Of a DNA stretch of 64,000 nucleotides, positions 20,830 through 31,281 are shown in pieces. How positions within the stretch are numbered: the stretch's first letter is position 1; the number at the start of each line of letters is the position of its first letter. The DNA lies in NCBI GenBank assembly GCA_015179045.1, contig WHUZ01000003.1, positions 1,860,001 through 1,924,000 on the forward strand. Direction: 5' to 3'. The position numbers and the translations under genes are program-made. This DNA is from Kalaharituber pfeilii. Taxonomy: Eukaryota; Ascomycota; Pezizomycetes; Pezizales; Pezizaceae. The notes beneath the pieces were generated by a model that was not told the DNA's origin, did not search any database, and saw nothing but the letters and a program-made list of their open reading frames with translations.

Positions 20830-22342
20830 CTCAGAGACTAATTGATAACGAAAATGTAGGTGTATGATGTGCGTTCTATCCTTGGTCGTGATATTGTTGC
20901 AGTCAATAAGGACCTAAGAATAAGAAGAATAGAGGAAGAAGGATAAGTTAAAACTAGCCTTCTACACCGGCCCCTTGTATATGCAACTCACAGTGATAAA
21001 GTTTCGTTAACCGTGCCGCCGTAGTATGGAGAAAATTGCTAGAACTATACGTGAATGTGGATTTTGCACGTGTTCAGGGTAACCGGGACGCAATGGGTAA
21101 TTATCCATGATACAAAAAATACGTATCGGAAGATACCTCAGCTAATTACGCATGATAACAGATATAGGTAAGTACGTACAATGCCAAGTTATAGTAGCAT
21201 CCAGTATAGTAGTTACATATATCAATTCCTGTATCTCACTAGGCAGAAGATCAATTCTTCGTTAATTAAGCTTGGTCCTTACACATGTTTTAATTTGGTG
21301 TTGCTATCCGATACCATGAGCAAAAGACACATGAATATAACCAGCATGTAACATGAATCATATTGCGGACTGCTGTTGAAATGTATCAACTCTGACGTGA
21401 AATATACGTGTAAAATAATGCCAGTCAGTTTCCCACGGCAGCGGATCGACGTGCTGGTATCACTATGGTTAATTAATTGTAAGGAAAAGTGTAGAACTCG
21501 GCACACTGTCTGAGTTAGTACCTTTAGAGTTACACTCATGTAGTGTCATCTACACCGTACTAGACTAAGTGATGTACACTATAGGTTGAGTCTAATATAT
21601 AGAACAGGCCGAGAGTTATTTACACCATAGACGGAATGCATAGGCTAGACGTAACTTGCACTGCATGTTCGGGTGTAGTTGTATATTGTAGATACACCTG
21701 TTGATTCTGTTCTGGTCTGGCTATATGAGGAAGTAGTAGTACTCATCCTCAGGTAAAGCTGTTTGAATCACCTGAACACCTTTTTCCTCTTGAACTTGTA
21801 TACCATCTTCTGGGGACTGGACTGGACACTGAGCAAGACGAAAACTGGACCGGACGCTGGAATAGAACCTGAACTGGACATTGTACTGGATATTACACTC
21901 AATGCGGGATCAGATACTGGATTGGACTGAAGTTACCTGAACTACACCGCTGGGTAGAATGTAAAGAACCCTATTGCGGTAGTGTAATCACTCCATTGGC
22001 CCATTGACGACGGTGTAAATTACCCCATTTAGTAAAGTTGTAAATCACCTAATTGTAAAGATATTATACTCTTCCGATGGTGTGAAACACCCCAAAAACT
22101 GCAATTTTACCATGGAGTAATTCGCACCGTCAGATTTCGGGATAGAATTTACAAAATTACACTTTTTTATTTAACCACGTGTATGTGGACTCCCAGGCTA
22201 AGAAATACTGGGTCGTCGTTCAACACCTCACATTGCTCAAGCACTAGGCTAATTTAAGCAAGTCTTGTCAAGCTTCCGAAAATAGACTGGACATTACCTA
22301 TGTATGTGTCTCAACCTGCACTGCCTTCTATCCAATGGGCTG
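20830..22342. other. Spacer with degenerate short repeats
   Basis: 21540-22150 repeats motifs such as GTGTAAATTACCCC / GTAAATCACC and CTGGACTGGAC irregularly in both orientations. No gene, terminal repeats or target duplication recognised. Confidence 0.45.
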
Positions 22343-22398
22343 CCCTGCCATGGCGAATCGCTGCAAGCGGGGTTATGTGATTTTTTTTAAAAAAAAGT
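22343..22398 (+). mobile_element. Short retroposon, A family
   Basis: CCCTGCCATGGCGAATCGC, GCGGGGTTATGTGA, then a T8A8 tail. The target duplication is unclear. Confidence 0.75.
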
Positions 22399-22813
22399 CC
22401 AGTAAACTGATTCGAGGCCCAAGTTGATTTCTTGGTCATGACAGCCGGTTCGCCACCACGACGGCCATCAGAACTAGCCCCTACCTATAGTATACGAGTA
22501 ATAGCCACGAAAACTAGCTTTTTTTGTTGAAAAAAAGATTCAGGGTACAAACTCGAATTTAATGCTTGGCAGCGACAGTCATTTAGGCGAACGCGTGCAG
22601 TTTAGCATATCTACTAGCGTTCAACTAATTCTTTTATGGTTTTCTCTTATAAGTCTATATCAACGTCTTCCAAGCGATTTTGGAGCGGCTTGCAAGGAAT
22701 GGTGAAAGATTGTTACCATATGGTCGAAACTACTGTCAATTGCAAGTCCACTTCAGGTGATCCGATTCCCAGGCTCAGTAGTAACATGTTCTGGTAACTT
22801 GTGAAGAAAATTT

Positions 22814-23059
22814 CACTGTATGAACTGCGTGAAGATAACAAGTCGAGGGAGAGGTAGAGGGAATTGATCATGGTGGTTTAGTGGGTGGGAAAGCATTAAT
22901 GCGAATAACAGAAACAACTCGCCACGACTATATGCGCACTGTATGAACTGCGTGAAGATAACAAGTCGAGGGAGAGGTAGAGGGAATTGATCATGGTGGT
23001 TTAGTGGATGGGAAAGCATTAATGCGAATAACAGAAAGAACTCACCACGACTATATGCG
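22814..23059. repeat. 123-bp tandem duplication, 2 units
   Basis: Units 22814-22936 and 22937-23059 differ at only a few positions (e.g. GTGGGTGGG/GTGGATGGG, AACAACTCGC/AAGAACTCAC), so the duplication is recent. The minus-strand ORF over it is a repeat artefact. Confidence 0.93.
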
Positions 23060-23189
23060 TGAAGCTGCAGGCTCCATCTCAGCCCGCTTAACAATATCAC
23101 TGGGAGTTCGCATTTTGTCTTGTGTTGAGGCAGAATAACGCTGCTGGTTGTTGATAGTTTGCGATTATGATTCTTATTTTCTTTTTTCT

Positions 23190-23235
23190 TTCATTTTTCT
23201 GCTCATTACTCGCATGCGGCCCTGCTGAGCACTGG
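23190..23235 (-). mobile_element. Degenerate B-family tail
   Basis: CTCATTACTCGCATGCGGCC follows a T-rich tract; the rest of the stem-loop is eroded. No duplication found. Confidence 0.4.
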
Positions 23236-23538
23236 CGAAGCGATTATCATGTCTAGTATAAACTGCCTATACTGTATTGCAAGGCTGCGAAAAGAATTAC
23301 CCATTTGGGCACTGTGAATTGACTGTGCAGTTAGGAGTGGGAACTGTGTCTCACTGGTGGCTGTTACGGCTGAACATTGCATTTACAGCATGTCAAAAGG
23401 AATTGAGCAGCGCCTGCAGATATCAAATGAATAGTGCTATGTTACAATGCATTCTATGCAGCGGTAATTGATTACATAGGCCCAGCTGTGCGACAGTTCC
23501 AAATTCTTTTCCGGAAAGGATAAAATAATGAATAAAAG

Positions 23539-24077
23539 GAGTGGGTACTGCATTGCAGCGCGCCCCAGAGGTTGTTACAGAAGCCGGTATGAGACAAAGA
23601 GGAAGGAGAGAGAGGGCGGGGGAGAGAAACTGGTTGGAATTGGCGTATAGACCACTAGAGAGGTTGGGGCACCTGACAGGGAGGTTGGCGGGACTGTTGG
23701 GGGGTAAGGGTCTACGTGCTTGGAGGTGGCAAATGGGGAAAGGGGATGGACCAGAGTGTAGGTGGTGCGAGGAGGAGGAGGAGACAACGAGACATCTGCT
23801 AGAACAGTGCAGAGTGTGGCGGCGGAGGTGGCCGGGGGGGGGAGGATCACGTGAGGAGACCACCGAGGGTCGAAGGGGAGGGGGGAGAAGACCCGCTGAT
23901 GAGGCTGATGGAGATGCTCGGAGAGTGACTTTACATAGACAACAAGCAATTCCTTTCCCTTCTCTTCCCTCTTTAGTTCACCATCTACTACTTATCTTTT
24001 CATGTAACTAAACATCGCCATAGCCCATAGGGCGGCATGCGATTAATGATATAAAAAAAAAAAAAAAAAAAAAAAAA
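23539..24077 (+). mobile_element. LINE 3' fragment, B family (539 bp)
   Basis: 5'-truncated. Encodes the LINE C-terminus (AYRPLERLGHLTGRLAGLLG ... CRWCEEEEETTRHLLEQC: CX2C...HX4C knuckle), a 3' UTR, the B stem-loop with the ATCGC/GCGAT stem variant, and a long poly(A). Duplication AATGAATAAAAG at 23527-23538 and 24078-24089. Confidence 0.93.
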
Positions 24078-24089
24078 AATGAATAAAAG

Positions 24090-25840
24090 ATTTTTTTTTT
24101 CCTGTAGTTCAAATGATGTTCAATTGGAACTTAAAATGAAATGAAGTATATTTTAATCTAGTAAAATTAAGTATATCGATTTCGAATAATTAATAAGTTA
24201 CATTCACAGCATAGCCCAAACACTTGCTTCTACTACATAAAGCATGTCCTACCTACTTTTGGTTGATCGAGATATCGAGCTCGAGAGTGGTGCGGCCAGC
24301 TTCATGTATTATAATAATGGGTCACTGATCATGGGCTACTCAAGGCTGTTGACAGGCAGATGAGTAGGCCTTAGAGTGTTAGCAGTGCTGACGGGTGACC
24401 GTAGGACCAGGAGAACCATGTGATATAATTAACCTTTGTGTGAAATTTATGACGGTATAAGAATGAGTCCTGCAGTCAGGCCGCGCTTGGAGCGACGTGA
24501 ATACAGATAACGATAATACCCCACCACTATCTCACCCATGGTCGGCTGAGGTGGAATGCAGATACAGCCGACTACCTAGCAGCACTTACACCATAGATAG
24601 CATGTAGCATATCTCAACAGACAAACCGAAGCCACCATTAGCCCAATCCTAAACAATAGAGGCGTAATTTCTTTCTCTACTCGGGCGCCAATACAAGGGT
24701 TGATCTCGCGGAGAGTGCTAGCTTCGAATTGCTAAGAAAATTTTCGATCCGCACTGTGCATACTATGTAATGCCAGCTGAGGTCTACTCCATGTCCCAGA
24801 ATTTGTAATGTGCGGAACCAAATCCAAACTTGAAATCTGATAGAAGCGCGTTTTATACCATTCATTGCATGTCGAATATATAGCTACATGCAGGCCAGTT
24901 CAGCGTTGTAGTACAGTTGCAGTGCAATTTTAGCACATGCAATATGAGTTACACCATTGTTGTTATTATTCTGTTATCCATATGATGATTGGCTTTTGAT
25001 ATCGAGAGCCGCATTTGATGTGCGGCGAGCATGCTCTGTTATACGGGAAGGTCCGCTCTTGGGAATTGGTAGATTTGCTAGCTTGGTTGTCTAATGCACC
25101 TACTAGCTTGGCGCCGTATTGATACATAAGACAGACTGTTCATCTTTTCTCTGGTTCATTGGAAACGGCCCTTAAGAGCCGCAAGGCCACGAAGCAGTGC
25201 CTAGCCCTGGAGATGAGACAAACTAAAATAAAGTACGTGCATCATGCGAACTACAATCGACTCACGGGGTTCATTCCTTGGTATTCATGACTATATCAAT
25301 CTGATCAACACGGCAGCCTCGCATATGGTGCGCACTAGGCTCTAGCTCTGTGTACCTACTTGTAAGTGGACGGACCAGACAATACAATTTGTAAATGTGA
25401 GTATAGCCTGGCGAGCCCAATGCTTTACATCTGCTCATAGCGAACAGCCGTAAGCGGGTAACAATTAATTGAAAAAAGGTTTGCGTCTCTAGAGGAACAT
25501 TGAACATCTCAGATATGTCGTACTGCAACACTTGCCATGAGACAATTACTTGAGACATTATCACAATTTATCAGGTGATGATATGGACAGCAGAGTTGCA
25601 CTAATGAACCACATGACTGCAGTCAACTTGTCATATTGGATAAGGCGGTTCTGTCGTGGTGTATCCAATAGTATGAGAGCAGAGCTAAGGATTACGATTC
25701 CCACTAGAGGGAAAGGAGGACGAGCCGGATCCCAGGAGAGACTGGCGCAGGGGGTCGAGCGATGGTTTAGCAATTGTTTGCTATTGCGTTGATTGCTGGA
25801 CAGCAGAGGTCTTGAGGATTGTTTGTTTTGTTTTGGGCTT
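24090..25840. other. Spacer
   Basis: No domain-bearing ORF. Small ORFs at 25271-25792 overlap on both strands and have no recognised domain. Confidence 0.45.
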
Positions 25841-25844
25841 ATTC

Positions 25845-25928
25845 ACTAGTTTATTTCCTTTGTAGTAATCTTCTCATAGCACCCGGGCGGCAAACGAGTA
25901 TAATATATAAATAAAAAAAATTTACTAA
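25845..25928 (+). mobile_element. Degenerate B-family tail
   Basis: TCTCATAGCACCCGGGCGGC, AACGAGTATAATATATAAAT and A8: a recognisable but mutated B module preceded by a T-rich 3' UTR-like stretch. No duplication identified. Confidence 0.5.
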
Positions 25929-26385
25929 CGATGTACAGGGAGGCAATGTGCGTGTATCAGAAATAAAGCAGCTGGTAATATACTAGAATGTGTGGATATG
26001 AGTATGCAAACCACCTACTTAGTATTCTCAGGTATGGAAACTATGGATGGCTTCTCTGATTAGCTGGGTATCCAGTGCAGCAAGCGTCCGATACTCACTA
26101 TCAGCCGGAGTTTGGGCCGAGCCCTGTCTCTAATATCAGAGATTATCTAGTAGCACAGAATCCATTGTGACAGGTTCAACTGTAGTATTTAGAAGCGGAA
26201 CCGCTAGGACGTTCCTAGAAAGGGAAGTCATATCAATCCATCTTTTTGTTTTTTATTACTTCGTATCATCTGAGTGTCCAGGTCGCGGAGAAACCCTTTT
26301 CCAACACAAGGTGTGTTAAGTGGTGATTGACGATAGACTTACAATGGCGCAAGGCATACATACTACATGTAAGTCAATTGAACGA
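25929..26385. other. Spacer
   Basis: Nothing recognised. Confidence 0.4.
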
Positions 26386-26398
26386 CAATACCCTCTCC

Positions 26399-26458
26399 TT
26401 TTTTTTTTTTTTTTTTATTTCACGTGACCCCGCTTGTAGCTGTTCGCCATGGCAGGGC
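26399..26458 (-). mobile_element. Short retroposon, A family
   Basis: G-CCCTGCC 5' end on the minus strand, TCACGTGAAAT, poly(A). Duplication CAATACCCTCTCC at 26386-26398 and 26459-26471. Confidence 0.93.
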
Positions 26459-27121
26459 CAATACCCTCTCCTTGTTAAAACCCTTCAGCTATGCTTTCCT
26501 GTTCTGATCGAATGAGGAGAGAGGATGAGACTCTGTCCTACTTTCTCCAATCGCATAGATGCATTCTGTACTCGAGTACAACATTGGACAAGAGGGGGCA
26601 TGGTTACGTCAACATGTGGGAGAAAGGCTCCCTAGGCCAGGATGAGAGAGGATGGCAGTGCGTAGTGGGAATCGATGGGATGAACGAGTGTTCCCCCGCA
26701 TCACTGCACCTAGTCTCCGTAGCTGCATCTCCATTTACTGTAAAGAGCTGTATGTGTGGTTTCTGGGGTAATCATAACTGTTTGTCTAGTTGAACCTACA
26801 TTGCGCTGCATCCATGCTACTTGCTTCTGCCATTCGCTTTGAGCCTAGTTGGCCGCTGATCATCAGCTTCAGTACCTCAGGGGAGTCATAGAAGTAATTT
26901 CATAAATCTGTCCATTTGCGAAATGCCTATACGCCTGCAACGTATTTAATGCACATCTTGCCACTTGATATCGTCGATACAGGTTTTCACCATCAAATCC
27001 ACAGGTCCCTTAGTTCGTCCATTGGTCAAGGTCCAATTCATTGCCTCTCCCCAGTAGGTACGGCCCTTTCTGATCAATTGTCCAGTTTGAACCCCGTGTT
27101 GACCAAATTAGATAGTCAATC

Positions 27122-29413
27122 ATGGCTATGGTCTCCTCCTACACCCCTGCTATTCACAGGCCGCGGGACATGATTTCCAACCCCAATTCCCCTCCTCGGT
27201 CGCTTCGCGTGCTCCCCAGGAATAATCGGAAAGAAAGCCCCAAGGCTAGGGCTCGAGTGCTAGACCCAGAATCGGACTCGAACCTACTTCGGGTCAACGC
27301 CGCGCTTGAGCCTGACCAAGACTTTGAACCTGACGGCCAGGAGCTCGAGGACGAACAAGACGAAGACTTGATCGAGACTAACCAAGAGCCAAAATCACCC
27401 CGAAGCATCGGAACACCACCAAGCCAAATTGCTGGGCGCATGCCAACCGTGATGGCCCCTGAGATTGCGGAACAGCCGTGCAAGGAAATCTCCCCCGGCA
27501 AGCTTGCTCAGATGTTCGAGAATCTCCTCGGGCCCCCACCGAACGAGGAAGTTAAATATAAGCAGGTCGCCAAATACGCAATTGGTAGGAAAATGGACTT
27601 AGGCACCGCCTATGCCTATATGCGGTGTCTGTACCGCGTATTAACGGTGTGTTGTCAGGAGCATCCGCAGGGATGGTCGCTCGAGTCCATAAGGAAGCAA
27701 GCAAGAGCCTTCAGAAAAGATCGGGAGAAGCTGATTCAGAGCGTACCACTCGGACCCGGAAAGCTGCCCAAAAAAATTATCAACAACCCCTATTCGGTAC
27801 TGCCACGAAGGCTATGGGATCTCTATGCTGGCCGAGTGGTGCACACCGTGAACTTGCTCCGCCCCGGATGCGCCGAATGCGGTGAAGAACGGAAGCCAAG
27901 GCTGACGACCCCATATTGGGCGATTTCGCATTCCTGGACGAACGATATGGAGAGGCAGTATATGGCAGTCAATCAACACCTTTGGAAGGTCCCTCTTCCC
28001 AAAGGCGTCAATCTGGAAACGATTCGGCAGGAGGTATTGGGCTTCCGCAGGCCCGCGGAAAACATTAATGTCGAATACTGTTGGTTAGACATCCTTTGCT
28101 TACGACAGACAGGTCCACCACGGCACCGAGATGAGGAAGATGAAGAAGAAAAGATAGAAGAGGAAATCCGAAGGGAGGACCAAGCGGAGAGGATGCGGGA
28201 TCCCACGGAAAGAAAGGCACTGGAAGATGAAGAGTTTATGCGCAAATTTGAGGAAGAAAAACGAAAGAAAGCAATCAAGAAAAAAGCCGAACTTGAAAAC
28301 CAAGATTATGTACAAACCAAGGTGCAGAAAGCGGAACAGCGGATCGATGTACCGACAATTGGAAACGTGTATCTCAAAGCAGAAAAGGTGATAAGATACC
28401 TTAACGGATTAGGGAGGGCGTTGGAACCAATAGATGCTGAAATCCCATGGGAGCAGTGGAGCGACAGACACTGGATGCGGCGTGCATGGACTTTACAGGA
28501 AGCCACATCCGCAATAACAACCCTCCATGGAGGGCTTTATGACATGGAAACTGAAGACCAAAAGTGGGCTCGCGAGTTTGTACAGAGTCACGTCGATAAA
28601 ATCCGCGATTGGTATAAAACGGGAAGCACCTCTGGCGTGCTTCACCTCATCCGTAATCAAATGCGCTTTCGCGCGGCAACGGGAGAAGTTGACAAGATCG
28701 CAGGGCTCAATTATATGCTCCAATCCACGCGGTTGCCCGTGTACAATCCCTGTGAGGATCAAGATGAAGCATGGGCATCCAGCGTACGCCAGATGCCCTA
28801 CGTTCTGAAGCTAGAGCTTCTCTTCAACTTCCCGCACCCTGCGGATAAAGGCAGCCCGAGCTGGGCCCCTAGTTGGAGTTCACTCATGCATTGTACCGCT
28901 CGTCATGACGTGGAGTTGGAACGTCCTCGCCACAATTTTGAGGAACCTACGAACGACGACCTTCCTCTGAAGGTGTCCGAGCGACATTCTGTCTTAAAGT
29001 ATCGGGCGCACATCTTACTGAGCAACGTCTCCATCAGATTTGTGAGATTTATTGCCGATGATGAGACAGCCGAGCAGGAGTATGAGGTGATCTATGAATA
29101 TCATACGTACAATGAAGATGGTACTGTTGCTGAAACCGTACCGCATCATGCGCAATTCTCCTGCCCACATGCCTGCCATCGAATCAAGGACGGGAATTAT
29201 GAGATGGTGACGCATTGCTTGAATGAGCCGGGTAGCCTTACAGACAAGTATGCTTGGGTGGTAGCTGAGAAAGTGGAAAACAAAATACCTGGGAAGGTAT
29301 GTCTCAAGAAAGTGGGAATGCTGATCCCTTCTTCAGAGGATGTGTGGGAGATAGATCACGATTGCCAGGATAAAGGTGGGAAGAGGCATGAACAGGAGTT
29401 GATTTTTGTGTAG
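27122..29413 (+). CDS. HET-like (heterokaryon incompatibility) domain protein
   Basis: A 763-aa single-exon protein. Residues ~1-110 are acidic and probably disordered (DEQDEDLIETNQE). HET-type motifs follow: PYWAISHSW (~262-271), YCWLDILCLRQ (~318-329), VPTIGNVYLKAEKVIRYLNG (~408-428) and WMRRAWTLQEA (~450-460). Between the second and third motif lies an unusual ~75-residue, almost wholly charged insertion (~335-400, EEDEEEKIEEEIRREDQAE) likely to form a helix. HET proteins trigger cell death when unlike hyphae fuse, or act as NLR-like effectors. The C-terminal ~300 residues have no recognised domain. The frame is uninterrupted. The start is the first ATG; an alternative is Met18. Confidence 0.75.
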   Translation: MAMVSSYTPAIHRPRDMISNPNSPPRSLRVLPRNNRKESPKARARVLDPESDSNLLRVNAALEPDQDFEPDGQELEDEQDEDLIETNQEPKSPRSIGTPPSQIAGRMPTVMAPEIAEQPCKEISPGKLAQMFENLLGPPPNEEVKYKQVAKYAIGRKMDLGTAYAYMRCLYRVLTVCCQEHPQGWSLESIRKQARAFRKDREKLIQSVPLGPGKLPKKIINNPYSVLPRRLWDLYAGRVVHTVNLLRPGCAECGEERKPRLTTPYWAISHSWTNDMERQYMAVNQHLWKVPLPKGVNLETIRQEVLGFRRPAENINVEYCWLDILCLRQTGPPRHRDEEDEEEKIEEEIRREDQAERMRDPTERKALEDEEFMRKFEEEKRKKAIKKKAELENQDYVQTKVQKAEQRIDVPTIGNVYLKAEKVIRYLNGLGRALEPIDAEIPWEQWSDRHWMRRAWTLQEATSAITTLHGGLYDMETEDQKWAREFVQSHVDKIRDWYKTGSTSGVLHLIRNQMRFRAATGEVDKIAGLNYMLQSTRLPVYNPCEDQDEAWASSVRQMPYVLKLELLFNFPHPADKGSPSWAPSWSSLMHCTARHDVELERPRHNFEEPTNDDLPLKVSERHSVLKYRAHILLSNVSIRFVRFIADDETAEQEYEVIYEYHTYNEDGTVAETVPHHAQFSCPHACHRIKDGNYEMVTHCLNEPGSLTDKYAWVVAEKVENKIPGKVCLKKVGMLIPSSEDVWEIDHDCQDKGGKRHEQELIFV

Positions 29414-30360
29414 GATTTGAGAGAACTGAGGGTATGAATTAGTTTAATTTCTGTTTCTAATCTTCAAGTTATTGTTTGACCGTCATTTTAATTTTTACTT
29501 TTATTATCTTCTATTGTTACTGATACTATCGTTTTCGTCATTTGTTGACGCTTTCCTTCTCTCATGCTTGGGCTCTGTGCTAGTCTGGTTAGCTACTTGG
29601 ATCAGCGGTTAGCGGTTCGTGGAGGCCATATGCACAGATGGAAGTGTGGAGGGTTCGGCGGATCTTGATGGTTGGGCACACATCTTGAAGAATCCTTTTT
29701 CTTGTTCTCCCTAATTTGTTTACTTGGCTTTCTAAACCTTTGATTCATTTATTCAACTCTTCTTTTGTCATTTCTGTCTTATTTGTTCTTGGTAGCTGTG
29801 CGAATTCTTTTCCTTTGGCAAATGGTTGGAACCGTCGCCAATAGGAGTACCAAAAAAATCTAAGGACGAATAGGTAATTGAGTTAATAGGGTTAGTTCTC
29901 AATTCATAGGTTATCAAGTATTAAGCCTAGACTAGGTACGTGAGTACTGTAAGTACTTCGTATCTGTGGACAACCCGCATATTGCTTTCTTGTGCGCAAA
30001 AGTACCAAAGTGTTGAACTAAATGAGTACAAAACTTGTGACGCCCTGTTCGTTGGCCACATATTGCTGAGTTTTCAAGCGGAAACTAATGGCAACCAAAC
30101 GATTTCATAGTTTCGCTAGTGCCGTTTCGGTTAAACTAAACTGTGGGTTTCCCGCCCCGCAAAAATTGAAACTCTCCAACGAAAGTGAGTATAGCTTCGG
30201 TTGCTACAACATGACTCCACTACATCGCATTATGACATCGACGTCGCATTGCACCGCTAACTCATCCCTGACAACATCCTCACTCCAGGTGTATTATTGA
30301 AAATTAGAAGGGAAATGGCAGGGTACATGTTATGTTACAAGTAAACCCCTATTCGCACAT
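29414..30360. other. Spacer after the HET-like gene
   Basis: T-rich 3' flank, no recognised feature. Confidence 0.45.
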
Positions 30361-30373
30361 CAGCAATGCAAGG

Positions 30374-30679
30374 GAAGGGGACGGACCAGAGTGCAGGTGG
30401 TGCGGGGAGGAGGAGGAGACAACGAGACATCTGTTAGGACAGTGCAGAGTGTGGCGGCGGAGGTGGCCGGGGGGGGGAGGATCACGTGAGGAGACCACCG
30501 AGGGTCGAAGGGGAGGGGGGAGAAGACCCGCTGATGAGGTTGATGGAGATGCTCGGGGAGTGACGTTACCTTTTCTTTTAGCTACATTTATGGTCGTTCA
30601 GGAGGAAGGGGGGGGACTGATTACTATTTTCATAGGGCGGCCAGCGATTAATGATAAAAAAAAAAAAAAAAAAAAAAAA
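30374..30679 (+). mobile_element. LINE 3' fragment, B family (306 bp)
   Basis: Starts inside the CX2C knuckle coding region (GPECRWCGEEEETTRHLLGQ), then 3' UTR, a shortened B module (CATAGGGCGGCCAGCGATTA) and A23. Duplication CAGCAATGCAAGG at 30361-30373 and 30680-30692. Nearly identical in sequence to the 23.5 kb copy. Confidence 0.93.
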
Positions 30680-30692
30680 CAGCAATGCAAGG

Positions 30693-31281
30693 AAATGCTG
30701 GTCTTCAGAAATACAGTACTCGGCATGGCAGTCATGTCCCTGCATTTATTCCAGACTCCATGGTGCAAAGCGATAATTGTGACAATTGACAACTTTGACA
30801 TTGGTTTTTTGCACTATGAGAATGTAGAAAACAAACCTTCAAATTCTTGATTTTTTTTTTTTGCACTGCCGTATTTAAATAGTCAAATTGTAGCAAACAA
30901 ACACTTCCCCAATTCCAATTACACCCTTTTTTTTTTTTTTTTTCATTATTCGTATATACACCTGGCCCATTTGACCCAACCCATAAAATGTTACCCATAT
31001 TAAATATAACCCAACCTGGAGAACCCTTCCTGCGATCTCGATCTCTTAGCATGTGTTCCTGTCACATGGCAAGTGCCTCCTTGAGCTCTCTCCGATGGCC
31101 ATTGAGCCAGGGACCTACTTATTGAGCAAGCAATGATGACAAGACAGCAACTAGTTGAAGATAAAGGCCATCACAAAAAATCAAGATCTTCAAGAAAAGG
31201 AAAAAAGAATTAGATTTGTGCCAAACATTTCCAAGTACCGCATCACAAGCGTCTGAAACTTCCAAAACCTTCCTCGACACA
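30693..31281. other. Spacer downstream of the nine-exon gene
   Basis: Two T tracts (~30850 and ~30928). The second is followed by CATTATTCGTATATAC, possibly an eroded B tail. No gene. Confidence 0.4.

Noticed and set aside
25550..25792. Overlapping ORFs on both strands
   Set aside because: No domain, no splice signals, and close to an eroded LINE tail; not supported as a gene.
30928..30965. Possible minus-strand B tail
   Set aside because: Only about 13 nt next to a T tract resemble the B end, and no target duplication was found.
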